Positions 7,162-14,085 of a DNA stretch of 35,505 nucleotides are shown here, piece after piece. The DNA lies in NCBI GenBank assembly GCA_003166865.1, contig PMUP01000025.1, positions 191,200 through 226,704 of the forward strand, in the 5' to 3' direction. This DNA is from Bryobacterales bacterium (GTDB lineage: Bacteria; Acidobacteriota; Terriglobia; Bryobacterales; Bryobacteraceae). Within the stretch, counting starts at the first letter, position 1. Each line of letters starts with the position of its first letter. Made by a program: the position numbers and the translations under genes. The notes under the pieces are model-generated. The model was not told where the DNA came from, made no database searches, and saw nothing but the letters and a program-made list of their open reading frames with translations.

Positions 7162-7612
7162 CGCCGGCCTCAGCGCTTGGCTCCCCGCGTTCGCGCAGGA
7201 CTCCGATCCGGACGCCTGGCGCAAACCCGATCAACTCGTTCGCGCGCTCCAGCTCAAGCGATCCGATGTGGTCGCGGTGGTCGAGCCCCAAGCATTCCTC
7301 GCGCCTCTAATCTCCGATCGCGTCCACAGCCTGGTGAATCTAGACGATGCGCCCGAGCACTCCATCGACGTCGTCGTGCTCTACGACGCCCTTCACGGCG
7401 TCGATCACCGTTCGAAATTTTATCCAAAGCTGCGCCGCGCTCTCCGCGGCCGCGTGGTCAACATCGACTTCTTCCGAGACCCGCCCTCCCCGAGCCCTCC
7501 AGACCCGAAGCTTCCGGAACCTCAAGCCATCCAGGAATTCATGACGGCGGGCTTTCACATCACCAAGACCGTTTCCTTTCTGCCATTCCAGTACTTCCAA
7601 GTCTTCAATTAA
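7130..7612 (+). CDS. Exported, degenerate SAM-methyltransferase-like protein
   Basis: From the ATG at 7130 the product has 160 residues. The N-terminus MAKNALLILISAGLSAWLPAFAQ is a clear signal peptide. The mature part resembles exported class I methyltransferases: AWRKPDQLVRALQLKRSDVVAVV corresponds to the start of the Rossmann fold, and DVVVLYDALHGVDHRSKFYPKLRRAL to the motif IV/V region, followed by VVNIDFFRDPP and a C-terminal AGFHITKTVSF. However, the glycine-rich SAM motif (DxGxGxG) is replaced by VVEPQAF, and roughly 60-70 residues between it and DALH are missing. It therefore probably cannot bind SAM. The frame is open and overlaps the permease, so it may be a functional non-catalytic derivative. 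The start ATG lies inside the permease gene, suggesting coupling. Confidence 0.72.
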   Translation: MAKNALLILISAGLSAWLPAFAQDSDPDAWRKPDQLVRALQLKRSDVVAVVEPQAFLAPLISDRVHSLVNLDDAPEHSIDVVVLYDALHGVDHRSKFYPKLRRALRGRVVNIDFFRDPPSPSPPDPKLPEPQAIQEFMTAGFHITKTVSFLPFQYFQVFN

Positions 7613-7703
7613 GGACCCCGTACTCGGCAGCGCGTAGTCCTGGTACTAAAGGCGCTACTTTCCTATTCGCCAGTTCTAAGGTCGCCTCCAAGATGATAAA
7701 CGC

Positions 7704-7979
7704 TTGGAGACACACTGGAATCCCGCCACCTTCCCGCTAGGTGGAGCCACGCCGGCGCTCATTGAGCAAACCGCCCTGGAAATCTCTGTCGATCCGGCCG
7801 AGCAAACTGAAGCTAATGAACGAGTTAGCGTCCCTGAAGTCAGCCCGATGCCCGGTTGGTGGGATGGGTCAGGGATCGAGATTGCCCGCGCCACCAGGTC
7901 CTGGATTCAGTACGGAACCGTCGCATTTGCCGTGATCTGCATAGTCATCGGCGCGGTCGAAGCCCTGCTTGGCCGCTAA
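7704..7979 (+). CDS. Hypothetical small protein with C-terminal membrane helix
   Basis: A TTG-initiated frame of 91 residues. The N-terminal 60 residues are acidic and polar (ALEISVDPAEQTEANERVSVPEVSPMPG), followed by one hydrophobic helix at the C-terminus (WIQYGTVAFAVICIVIGAVEALL) and a short GR tail. This is the layout of a tail-anchored protein. No family is recognised, and no good Shine-Dalgarno precedes the TTG, so the start is unsure. GC-rich third positions in the C-terminal half favour a real gene. Confidence 0.45.
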   Translation: METHWNPATFPLGGATPALIEQTALEISVDPAEQTEANERVSVPEVSPMPGWWDGSGIEIARATRSWIQYGTVAFAVICIVIGAVEALLGR

Positions 7980-8102
7980 CGGGTAGGTGAAGTACCTTAC
8001 AACATTTGATTCATCAGACCCTTGAAAATTCGGTTGCAACTTGGTACAGGAAGAGCGAGAATACTATTGGAACTAGCTCACTCCTCCGAGGGCTATCCGA
8101 TT

Positions 8103-8140
8103 CCCGCCTTGTCCCCCGTGGATGAGGCGGGTTTAATGTT
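8103..8140 (+). terminator. Probable rho-independent terminator
   Basis: CCCGCCT (8103-8109) and AGGCGGG (8125-8131) form a 7-bp stem with a 15-base loop, followed by TTTAATGTT. It is placed 124 bases after the tail-anchored ORF. The rest of the 7980-8220 interval holds only the dispersed repeat below. Confidence 0.5.
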
Positions 8141-8158
8141 TCTGGCGCTTTCAACCGA

Positions 8159-8197
8159 CCCGCGACAAACTGAGCCGCGACCGTAAGGGAGCCGGGA
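8159..8197 (+). repeat. Dispersed AGCCGCG repeat, copy B
   Basis: The core ACTGAGCCGCGACCGTAAGG is followed by GAGCCGGGACC. It aligns with copies A (5625-5665) and C (15508-15566) over about 30 bases, with small differences. It is intergenic, just beyond the 3' end of the leftward gene at 8221. Confidence 0.65.
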
Positions 8198-8220
8198 CCC
8201 GCCTGCCCGCGCTCCTCAAC

Positions 8221-8559
8221 TTAACCCCCAGCCGCCGGGCGAAAGTGCAGGTCAATGGCATAGCCGGCTACGTTCACTTGCACCATATACAGGGCCTCGA
8301 TCTTCACCCTGCCCTCCGCTATGGCGACGTGAACATCGTCGCTGCTTACGGGAAGCCCCAAAGCCGCCGCCTTATTGACTACTTGCGCCCGCACGGCGTC
8401 CGCCGGCCGCTTGGATGTGGCAGAGTCCTCCACCAAACCGTTTACGTAACTCTGCAACTTCCAGTTGGTGGTGTAGGACGGAATGAGAACCACACCCAGG
8501 CCGATCAGGATCAGAAGCACGGCTGCGCCTGCGATTAACCGCGGCGCACGCGCTGTCAC
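8221..8559 (-). CDS. Hypothetical membrane-anchored protein
   Basis: The start is a GTG whose last two bases are part of the TGA of the upstream gene (GTGA overlap), so translation is coupled; the same frame further upstream is only a shadow. The product has 112 residues: one N-terminal transmembrane helix (RLIAGAAVLLILIGLGVVLI, residues 7-26), then an outer domain with SYVNGLVEDSATSKRPADAV, VNKAAALGLPVSSDDVHVAI and a beta-rich end (KIEALYMVQVNVAGYAIDLHF). No known family is recognised. It probably works with the membrane protein encoded just upstream. Confidence 0.7.
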   Translation of the reverse strand: MTARAPRLIAGAAVLLILIGLGVVLIPSYTTNWKLQSYVNGLVEDSATSKRPADAVRAQVVNKAAALGLPVSSDDVHVAIAEGRVKIEALYMVQVNVAGYAIDLHFRPAAGG

Positions 8560-9002
8560 CGCTTCGTTTCCTCCAGCGATTCCAGCTCCTTCCAAATGTC
8601 GTCGCCGTGGCGCTCCCAGTCGGGCGACTTGGAAGTGATGCGAACTTCGGGCACCTTCAGCGTGCCGTGGCCGTAGAGACAAATGTATTCCGTGCGGGGC
8701 TGGCCGATCAGAAACATGTTGGGCCATGAACCCGTCGCTACGGGCATGCGCAAGCGGCGTAAGCACGTGCGGCAGCGATAGCGTTGATCCCAGATGATCA
8801 AATACAGCACGCCGAAACAAGCCAAGAAGAACAACAGCATGGCCGACGTGAACCCGAGATCGTGACCAAACGGTTTCTGCTCGAGGCCGAGATACAATAC
8901 CGGGCCGCGGAAGCCTGCGAGGATCGCCGCCCAAAGCATGCGCATCACCAGGCCGCCGGCTGCCAGCTTCAGAAGCAAAAAACCCCAGTATTTCACAGTC
9001 AT
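8556..9002 (-). CDS. Hypothetical membrane protein with CxxC motif
   Basis: The ATG at 9002 is chosen because AGAGGA lies 5 bases before it; a longer frame to 9143 has no such signal. The 148-residue product has two transmembrane helices (about 5-30, WGFLLLKLAAGGLVMRMLWAAI; about 51-72, TSAMLLFFLACFGVLYLIIW), then a cytoplasmic-like domain with YRCRTCLRRLRMPV, a possible zinc knuckle. The C-terminus is charged (WERHGDDIWKELESLEETKR). No family is recognised. It is first in a two-gene unit with the 8221-8559 gene. Confidence 0.75.
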   Translation of the reverse strand: MTVKYWGFLLLKLAAGGLVMRMLWAAILAGFRGPVLYLGLEQKPFGHDLGFTSAMLLFFLACFGVLYLIIWDQRYRCRTCLRRLRMPVATGSWPNMFLIGQPRTEYICLYGHGTLKVPEVRITSKSPDWERHGDDIWKELESLEETKR

Positions 9003-9061
9003 TAGATTCCTCTCGTGCTCCTCAAGTTCCCGCGTCCCCTGCGATTCTAATCGGCCCGGTG

Positions 9062-9973
9062 TCAGTTTCTCAGCAGATTCCGCGCCAGGAATAGAACGTT
9101 GGCCGGACGCTCCGCCAATCTCCTCATAAAATAGGGATACCACGCAATGCCATACGGCACATAGAGCCTCAGACGAAAACCGTCCGCCACCAACCGCCGT
9201 TGCAGCTCGCGTCCCACGCCATACAGCATCTGAAATTCAAAACGATCGGCGGCGATGTTTCGTTCCCTCACGTAGCCGATCGCTCTTCGCACAATGTTTT
9301 CATCATGGCTCGCGATGGCCGGATACGCACCGCGATCCAGCAATTGGAGCATCAACCGGATGTAGTTCGCGTCCACGTCCTTCTTGCGCGGGAAAGCCAC
9401 GTCCGGTGGTTCATGATAGGCGCCCTTGCAGAGGCGCACCGGAATCGATCGCCGGCACAAATTCTCGATGTCGCTCTCGCTGCGATACAGGTACGCTTGG
9501 ATCACCGCGCGGACGCTGCCGTACTTGGCGTGCAGTTCGGAGACCAGCGCCAGCGTGCGCTCGGCGTACTGGCTGGATTCCATATCCACTTCCACCATCC
9601 GGCCGATGGACTTGGCTCGTGCCACCAGGCATTCCACCGCTGCGCGCGCGGCCGGCTCGGAAAAATCCAGGCCCAGCTGCGTGAGCTTGATAGAAACCGT
9701 GGCTGGCAAATTCAGACGCGCGATGTGATCCAGCGCCGTCAAATACGAGTCGCGCGATTGTTCCGTCTCCGCAAGAGACGTGACGCTCTCTCCCAAATGG
9801 TCGAGCGTGGTGAGGTATCCATCGGCGTTCAGCTTTTGGCAAACCACCAGTTCACGTTCCAGCGTTGAGCCTGCCACGAACCGCGACGTCACCCGATCGG
9901 CGAGTGGTGAAGTTTCCATCCAGTGACGAAGCCACGACTGTCGGGAGAGCACCAAAAGCAGGCTGCGGAGCAC
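9062..9973 (-). CDS. Proline dehydrogenase
   Basis: The product (303 residues, GTG start) is a stand-alone FAD-dependent proline dehydrogenase, which oxidises proline to pyrroline-5-carboxylate in the first step of proline catabolism. Family features are the TIM-barrel strands with VSIKLTQLGLDF, MVEVDMESSQYAERTL, VIQAYLYRSESDI, VRLCKGAYHEPPDVAF, AIASHDENIVRRAI, FEFQMLYGVGRELQ and RLYVPYGIAWYPYFMRRLAERP. The last motif contains the two arginines that bind the proline carboxylate (RRLAER). Its length matches the short monofunctional form rather than bifunctional PutA. No pyrroline-5-carboxylate dehydrogenase is nearby. An APC permease lies 2 kb away, but no operon link is visible. Confidence 0.93.
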   Translation of the reverse strand: MLRSLLLVLSRQSWLRHWMETSPLADRVTSRFVAGSTLERELVVCQKLNADGYLTTLDHLGESVTSLAETEQSRDSYLTALDHIARLNLPATVSIKLTQLGLDFSEPAARAAVECLVARAKSIGRMVEVDMESSQYAERTLALVSELHAKYGSVRAVIQAYLYRSESDIENLCRRSIPVRLCKGAYHEPPDVAFPRKKDVDANYIRLMLQLLDRGAYPAIASHDENIVRRAIGYVRERNIAADRFEFQMLYGVGRELQRRLVADGFRLRLYVPYGIAWYPYFMRRLAERPANVLFLARNLLRN

Positions 9974-10037
9974 GCTATCTCAGGATACTCCGACCGCCGA
10001 GCCGCGGCAAAGGCTACGATGATAGGAGGATTAGAAT

Positions 10038-10271
10038 ATGGCAACTCTCGATTGGTCCCAATGTCCCGCCGTCGAAAGCATCCCCGGCAAAGTGAGCGGC
10101 GCGTGGGTGCTGCGGGGAACCCGAACGCCGGCGAAGGTTCTATTTGAAAACCTCGAAGCTGGTATGAGCATCGAGGAAGTGATCGAACAGTTTCCGGTTA
10201 CCCGTGAGCAACTAGACAGCCTCATGGCGTTTGTGGCCCGTTCGCTCGAAAAAGAACCGAGCTACAAGTAG
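10038..10271 (+). CDS. DUF433 (VapB45-like) antitoxin
   Basis: This 77-residue protein matches DUF433: SGAWVLRGTRTPAKVLFENLEAG, then MSIEEVIEQFPVTREQLDSLMAFV. The second half forms a helix-turn-helix. Members are paired with a PIN-like DUF5615 toxin, as in VapBC45 of Mycobacterium tuberculosis, and act as DNA-binding antitoxin and autorepressor. TAGGAGGATTAGA provides an excellent ribosome binding site. The partner gene follows 12 bases downstream but is frameshifted, so here the antitoxin may be an orphan. Confidence 0.85.
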   Translation: MATLDWSQCPAVESIPGKVSGAWVLRGTRTPAKVLFENLEAGMSIEEVIEQFPVTREQLDSLMAFVARSLEKEPSYK

Positions 10272-10283
10272 ATCATCACCGGA

Positions 10284-10612
10284 ATGCTGGTTCTTTCGAT
10301 AACGGCACGCCGCGAGGCCTCGCCCGTTTCCTTACGGGCCACACTGTCGAAGAAGCGCGGGCGCGGGGGTGGGAAGAACTTGCAAACGGCGAGTTGATCG
10401 ATGTTGCCGAGCAGGCCGGTTTCGAAGTCATGGTGACGACGGACAAGAACATCCGACACCAGCAGAACCTTAAGGCTCGCAACATCGCGCTCGTGGTGCT
10501 TGAGCACTCACAGTGGCCCATGGTGAAGCTCGTGGCGGCAAGCATCGCTTCAACCGTCAATGCGGCGCAACCCGGCAGCTACGTAGAAGTGGAAGTACCG
10601 TTCAAAGAATAG
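10284..10612 (+). pseudogene. DUF5615 PIN-like toxin, frameshifted at its fifth codon
   Basis: The ATG at 10284 reads MLVLSITARR and soon leaves the family frame. From 10295 a second frame reads FDNGTPRGLARFLTG, ARARGWEELANGEL, DVAEQAGFEVMVTTDKNIRH, QQNLKARNIALVVLEHSQWP and ends GSYVEVEVPFKE, a full DUF5615 sequence including the acidic TTDKN active-site region. One extra T in the run at 10294-10296 would join them as MLVLFDNGTP, the usual N-terminus. It is therefore a one-base deletion in a T run: a recent inactivation, a sequencing error, or a slippage site. No alternative start codon in the second frame lies close by. Confidence 0.8.
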
Positions 10613-10652
10613 GAGCACTCGAAAGGCTCCGGCCGATGTCGTCCTGGCAGTC

Positions 10653-11336
10653 TCACTCAGTTCTTCTGGGACGCCCAATGACGCCAAGTTCAGCGGGGCC
10701 AGATTCCGCCGTGAGTTTGGTAGGGTCGACGCTCCATCCCGCCGCCACAGTCATCACGTCGCTCTCGTCTGGAGCCCAGTGGTCGATGGGCTGCTTCGAA
10801 AACGCCAGCTTGCGTTCGGCTTCAGTTATCGATCCGGTGCTCGCCAATACTTCTCGCCGCTCTCCGATATAGGCGAAGAACCTGTCAACGTGTCCGCTCC
10901 GCGCCAGAATCCAGTGATGGTATTCGTTTGACCCGATACGATGCAAATCCTTGCGCCTCGCCGAAAGTGGAACTGAGTTCCTCCACGGTCCTCACAATAT
11001 TTTCGAGCGAGGCTCGATCGCCTTGCCCCATCGCCCACCAACCCACGACAAGTGTCCAGCCCCTGACTGGAGGCGTCACGAAAACGAAGTCCGCTCTGGC
11101 CATGGCGCCTCGATCGTAAGCCGCCCCGACGCCTTGCGTCCAAGTTGCCGAACGTTGGTCCTGCACTTTAAGGTGGGAAATGAGATCTGCCGTGTTCGAG
11201 GTCTTCACGCCAGCCACGCCATCTTATAGCCGAACGGCAAGGGTCCGGTCGCCGCCTTGGGATTGCTCTTCTGTCCGGACAGACTTCTCCAGAATAGTGA
11301 CAGACCGCCAGCGAGCACGGTGCGGCGCTTGTTCAT
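10653..11336 (-). pseudogene. Exported protein of unknown family, two frameshifts
   Basis: Three consecutive frame segments on the minus strand join into one plausible protein. Segment 1 starts at the ATG at 11336 with a twin-arginine-like signal (MNKRRTVLAGGLSLFW) and ends KMAWLA-stop. Segment 2, from about 11214, reads VKTSNTADLISHLKVQDQRS, GVGAAYDRGAMARADFVFVT, PPVRGWTLVVGWWAMG and FGEAQGFASYRV. Segment 3, from about 10937, reads NEYHHWILARSGHVDRFFAY, IGERREVL, PDESDVMTVAAGWSVDPTKL. The first junction needs one added G (near 11213) and the second one removed A (in the AAA near 10936). The family is not recognised. It may be a genuine decaying gene or the result of base-calling errors. Confidence 0.65.
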
Positions 11337-11381
11337 TTCTCAGACCATCCTGCAATCGTCCAGGTGGCGGTGCCCCGCGGA

Positions 11382-12218
11382 TTATCTCCCAGGTGGATAG
11401 CTTCCCAAAATCCGCAGGAAATCCGCGACCTCCGCCAGATGCCGCAATGCGTTCTGCACCCTCGGCTCGTTTTCGCGTCCCAGAAAATCGACATAAAACA
11501 AATACTCCCAGGGCTTGCCGTGCAGCGGGCGCGATTCGATCTTGGTCAGATTTAAATCCCGCAGCGCAAACGCTGCCAAGCCTCGGAACAGAGCTCCCGG
11601 AGTGTTGCGGGTCGTAAAGACCAGTGAAGTCTTCCACTCCTTTCCCGGCCGCGGCGCCGGCAATTTCTTTGACGAATACAGCAGAAAGAAGCGCGTGAAG
11701 TTGCGCCGGTCGTCCTCGATCGATCGCTTGAGGATCGTCCCTCCGTAAATGGCGGCGGCCACCGACGATGCGATCGCGGCCGCATCGGGCGCCCGCTGTT
11801 CCATCACCATTTTCACGCTGCCCGCCGTGTCGTAGAAGGGGAACCGCTCCAGCTTCCGATACTTGGCGAAAAACTTCAGACACTGGTTCAAAGCCACCGG
11901 GTGCGAGTAAACCTTGCGAATGTCGGTGAAACGAACTCCCGGCGCCGCAATCAAATTGTGGACAATGCGCAGGTTGGTTTCCGCCGCAATGCGCACGTCG
12001 AAATGCAAAAGGTGGTCGTAGTTCTCGTGCACCGATCCGGCCAGGGTATTTTCCATGGGAATCACGGCGGCGTCTATTTTTCCAGCGCGCAAGGCGCGGA
12101 ACACCGCCTCGAACGTCGGGTAAGGCGCCACCTGGGCGCGATCTCCCAGCAGTTGGCGCACCGCCTCCTGGCTGAAGGCTCCCAACTCCCCCTGAATTCC
12201 TGTACGCTGCCGTTTCAT
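11382..12218 (-). CDS. pheA: Prephenate dehydratase
   Basis: The protein (278 residues) converts prephenate to phenylpyruvate in phenylalanine biosynthesis. The N-terminal catalytic part starts GIQGELGAFSQEA and contains IDAAVIPMENTLAGSVHENY and RNFTRFFLL, with the essential Thr-Arg-Phe motif at 175-177. The C-terminal ACT regulatory domain begins near residue 198 (SLVFTTRNTPGALFRGLAAF) and contains LTKIESRP (224-231), where phenylalanine is bound in this family. There is no chorismate-mutase domain, so this is the monofunctional form. The gene is leftward, single, and downstream of no obvious partner. Confidence 0.95.
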   Translation of the reverse strand: MKRQRTGIQGELGAFSQEAVRQLLGDRAQVAPYPTFEAVFRALRAGKIDAAVIPMENTLAGSVHENYDHLLHFDVRIAAETNLRIVHNLIAAPGVRFTDIRKVYSHPVALNQCLKFFAKYRKLERFPFYDTAGSVKMVMEQRAPDAAAIASSVAAAIYGGTILKRSIEDDRRNFTRFFLLYSSKKLPAPRPGKEWKTSLVFTTRNTPGALFRGLAAFALRDLNLTKIESRPLHGKPWEYLFYVDFLGRENEPRVQNALRHLAEVADFLRILGSYPPGR

Positions 12219-12361
12219 CCGACCATCATCCCAGGTTCCAACCCTTCGTCAGTTCGAGAAACCGATCAGGAGCCCTCCCCGATGGGCCCGATTCGCTCAC
12301 GCTAAACCATTGTTATATCTCACGGCTGTTCGGAAAACCGAACAAATACCTCTTTCGCGCC

Positions 12362-12390
12362 TTGCTCTTTACTGCTGTCACCGTTATAAT
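12362..12390 (+). promoter_or_regulatory. Sigma70-type promoter of the XRE regulator
   Basis: TTGCTC (12362-12367) and a perfect TATAAT (12385-12390) are 17 bases apart. The predicted leader is about 80 nt and contains CCTGG (12439-12443) / CCAGG (12454-12458), a small hairpin just before the start codon. Confidence 0.65.
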
Positions 12391-12479
12391 TCGAGCCTGT
12401 AGAGCGCTTTACTCTTGGGAAACTCGGGGTTCCATTCGCCTGGCGTTTCTTTACCAGGGCGCTGGGAAAGCATCATAGC

Positions 12480-13262
12480 ATGGAGGACGCTGGACAAAAG
12501 CTGCGCCGAATCCGGGAACGGCTCAACTTGCGCGTCCGCGACGTCGAACTGGCCAGCCTGAAGATCGCCGACAAATACCATAATGACGAATTTGCCGTCC
12601 TGATCAACAGGGTTTCTGAGATCGAGAACCGCGGCTTGGTTCCCACCCTCTTCAAGCTGTACTCGCTTTGTGCCATCTATCGGCAGGATTTCCAAGAAGT
12701 CCTCGCTTGGTATGGCATTTCGCTAGGTGCCCTGGCCGTGGACGCCGGGCTGGTGGACGTTCCGCAGACCCACATCCTTTCCTTTCGCGGGGATGCCGCC
12801 GCTGAAGTCCTTTTACCCTTGTCGCTTGACCCAGGCGCCGACTTCCGCCGCACCACCTATCTCAGCCGCATGATCCAGCGCTGGGGAAAGCTACCGCTCA
12901 TGTTTCTGGAAACGCTGGATTTAAAGGAACAGCGCTACGCCCTCATCGGAACCGAGGATTGGTTCATGTACCCGCTACTGCAGCCGGGGACTTTTGTATC
13001 CATCGATGAAACACAGCGCAAAATAGCGACCTCCGGCTGGAACAATGAGTTCGAGCGCCCCATTTATTTTCTGGAGCACCGCAGCGGCTACGCCTGCGGT
13101 TGGTGTAGTTTGAACGGAGACCAGCTCATTCTGCAACCGCATCCCGCATCCTTGTGCAGCCCGCAAATCTACACCTACCCTGACGAAATCGACCTGATCG
13201 GCCAGGTTTCCGGGATCGCTATGCGTCTGGATCAAGGGCGGCGACGGCGTACACGTTTTTGA
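12480..13262 (+). CDS. XRE-family regulator with S24/LexA-like C-terminal region
   Basis: A 260-residue protein. Residues 5-75 form an XRE-type helix-turn-helix domain (KLRRIRERLNLRVRDVELAS, FAVLINRVSEIENRGLVPTL, KLYSLCAIYRQDFQEVLAWY). The C-terminal part, about 130-245, looks like the beta-rich fold of S24/CI-type repressors (ALIGTEDWFMYPLLQPGTFV, IYFLEHRSGYACGWCSLNG, LIGQVSGIAMRL), but the Ser-Lys self-cleavage dyad cannot be identified, so self-cleavage is doubtful. It ends in an Arg-rich tail (GRRRRTRF). GGGAAAG lies about 12 bases upstream. The 3' end overlaps the convergent gene at 13219 by 44 bases. Its target is unknown; the palindrome at 13695 is one candidate. Confidence 0.75.
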   Translation: MEDAGQKLRRIRERLNLRVRDVELASLKIADKYHNDEFAVLINRVSEIENRGLVPTLFKLYSLCAIYRQDFQEVLAWYGISLGALAVDAGLVDVPQTHILSFRGDAAAEVLLPLSLDPGADFRRTTYLSRMIQRWGKLPLMFLETLDLKEQRYALIGTEDWFMYPLLQPGTFVSIDETQRKIATSGWNNEFERPIYFLEHRSGYACGWCSLNGDQLILQPHPASLCSPQIYTYPDEIDLIGQVSGIAMRLDQGRRRRTRF

Positions 13263-13707
13263 ACAGCTCCATCAGAGCCGCTAAGTCGTTGATGTAAAGA
13301 CGGCGCTCCACCCCGCGGATGGACGCTGGAATCAGGTTCTGGTAAGGCGCCAAACGAACCCAGGTTTCAACCACCACCCGCTTGTCTTCAAACAAGCCGG
13401 CCAGGTAGAGATCCAAGTCCGCTTTCTGCTGCTCCAGGTTAAAGGTCAGCCACTCCGCGAACACGGCTGCGTGACTGTCCTTGAGAGCTCTGTTCGCCTC
13501 GTCTTCGCCGAAAACCAGCCCCAGTCCGTGGTGCTCGTAATGGGCGTTGTTCGGATTCCTGAGCGAGGCCAGGTAGACCAGTCTTCCAAAGACCGTTGGA
13601 ATCTGGGAGAGTGTGTTGCGCCACAGATCGGACGCAGCGCTCCGGTCAAAGATGACCGCGGGCCTCTCAGCTTTCAATCCTCTTTCGCCCTTCACTCCTG
13701 AAATCAT
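13219..13707 (-). CDS. Hypothetical soluble protein
   Basis: A 162-residue protein without signal peptide or membrane helix. It contains DLWRNTLSQIPTVFGRLVYL, LRNPNNAHYEHHGLGLVFG, a helical middle (FAEWLTFNLEQQKADLDLYL) and a C-terminal RRLYINDLAALMELFKNVYA. No family is recognised. The ATG at 13707 has no Shine-Dalgarno before it; a 9-bp inverted repeat (13695-13727) surrounds the start codon, so initiation may be regulated or may begin slightly downstream (for example at the in-frame GTG of GVKGERG). The 3' end overlaps the XRE gene on the opposite strand. Confidence 0.7.
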   Translation of the reverse strand: MISGVKGERGLKAERPAVIFDRSAASDLWRNTLSQIPTVFGRLVYLASLRNPNNAHYEHHGLGLVFGEDEANRALKDSHAAVFAEWLTFNLEQQKADLDLYLAGLFEDKRVVVETWVRLAPYQNLIPASIRGVERRLYINDLAALMELFKNVYAVAALDPDA

Positions 13708-13727
13708 ACAACGAATCGTTTCAGGAG
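13695..13727. promoter_or_regulatory. 9-bp perfect inverted repeat around a start codon
   Basis: CTCCTGAAA (13695-13703) and TTTCAGGAG (13719-13727) are perfect inverted copies with a 15-base spacer. On the minus strand the start codon of the 13219-13707 gene lies in the loop, and an AGGAG lies in the downstream arm. It could be a repressor operator or an RNA hairpin controlling translation. Confidence 0.6.
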
Positions 13728-13892
13728 GAAAGGGCGGATCTTACTCAGTGCTTTCCAGTTGTCGCCGCCTGGAACTGTTCTGGTTTCCGAACGTCTCTCG
13801 GCATTTTCACCTGGACCGCCCTTTAGCTCTTAACCTTGCCGTGGATTTGAGAATTCCTCGAATTCAATTCAAAAACACGAGGAGATTTGAGC

Positions 13893-14015
13893 ATGTTGAA
13901 GAAGTCCTTATTGCTTGCTGCTGCTGTAGTGGCGCTGGTTACGGCTGGTTCGGCGTGTATCCCATACCCGCCGTGCATGCCCGGCTGTTCCAACGTGATT
14001 GGGTCAGGTCGCTAA
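13893..14015 (+). CDS. Tiny exported Cys-rich peptide
   Basis: A 40-residue frame with an excellent ribosome binding site (GAGGAGATTTGAGC-ATG). Residues 1-21 are a textbook signal peptide (MLKKSLLLAAAVVALVTAGSA); the cut after AGSA leaves a 19-residue mature peptide beginning CIPYPPCMPGC and ending GSGR. The first mature residue is Cys, but position -3 is Gly, so a lipoprotein cut is possible but not typical. Three cysteines and many prolines suggest a disulfide-bonded or metal-binding envelope peptide. The Shine-Dalgarno can pair with an upstream CCTCG (13856-13860). No family is recognised. Confidence 0.65.
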   Translation: MLKKSLLLAAAVVALVTAGSACIPYPPCMPGCSNVIGSGR

Positions 14016-14024
14016 CGTAGGCTT

Positions 14025-14056
14025 CCCCGGTCGAATGGCTTGATCGGGGGTTGATG
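14025..14056 (+). terminator. Terminator-like hairpin after the Cys-rich peptide
   Basis: CCCCGGTC (14025-14032) pairs with GATCGGGG (14042-14049), 8 bp with one G-T pair and a 9-base loop. The following tail (GTTGATG) is poor in T, so termination would be weak. Confidence 0.4.
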
Positions 14057-14085
14057 CTAAACTGGACAGTACTCAGCGTTAGGCC

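Noticed and set aside
5959-7224. 421-codon minus-strand open frame opposite the APC permease
   Set aside because: Composition is His/Asp/Arg/Gln-rich with no hydrophobic core, as expected from the antisense of a membrane protein gene.
8560-8934. Upstream extension of the leftward frame that contains the 112-residue membrane protein
   Set aside because: It overlaps the CxxC membrane protein gene in another frame, and the GTG at 8559 with GTGA coupling is a better start.
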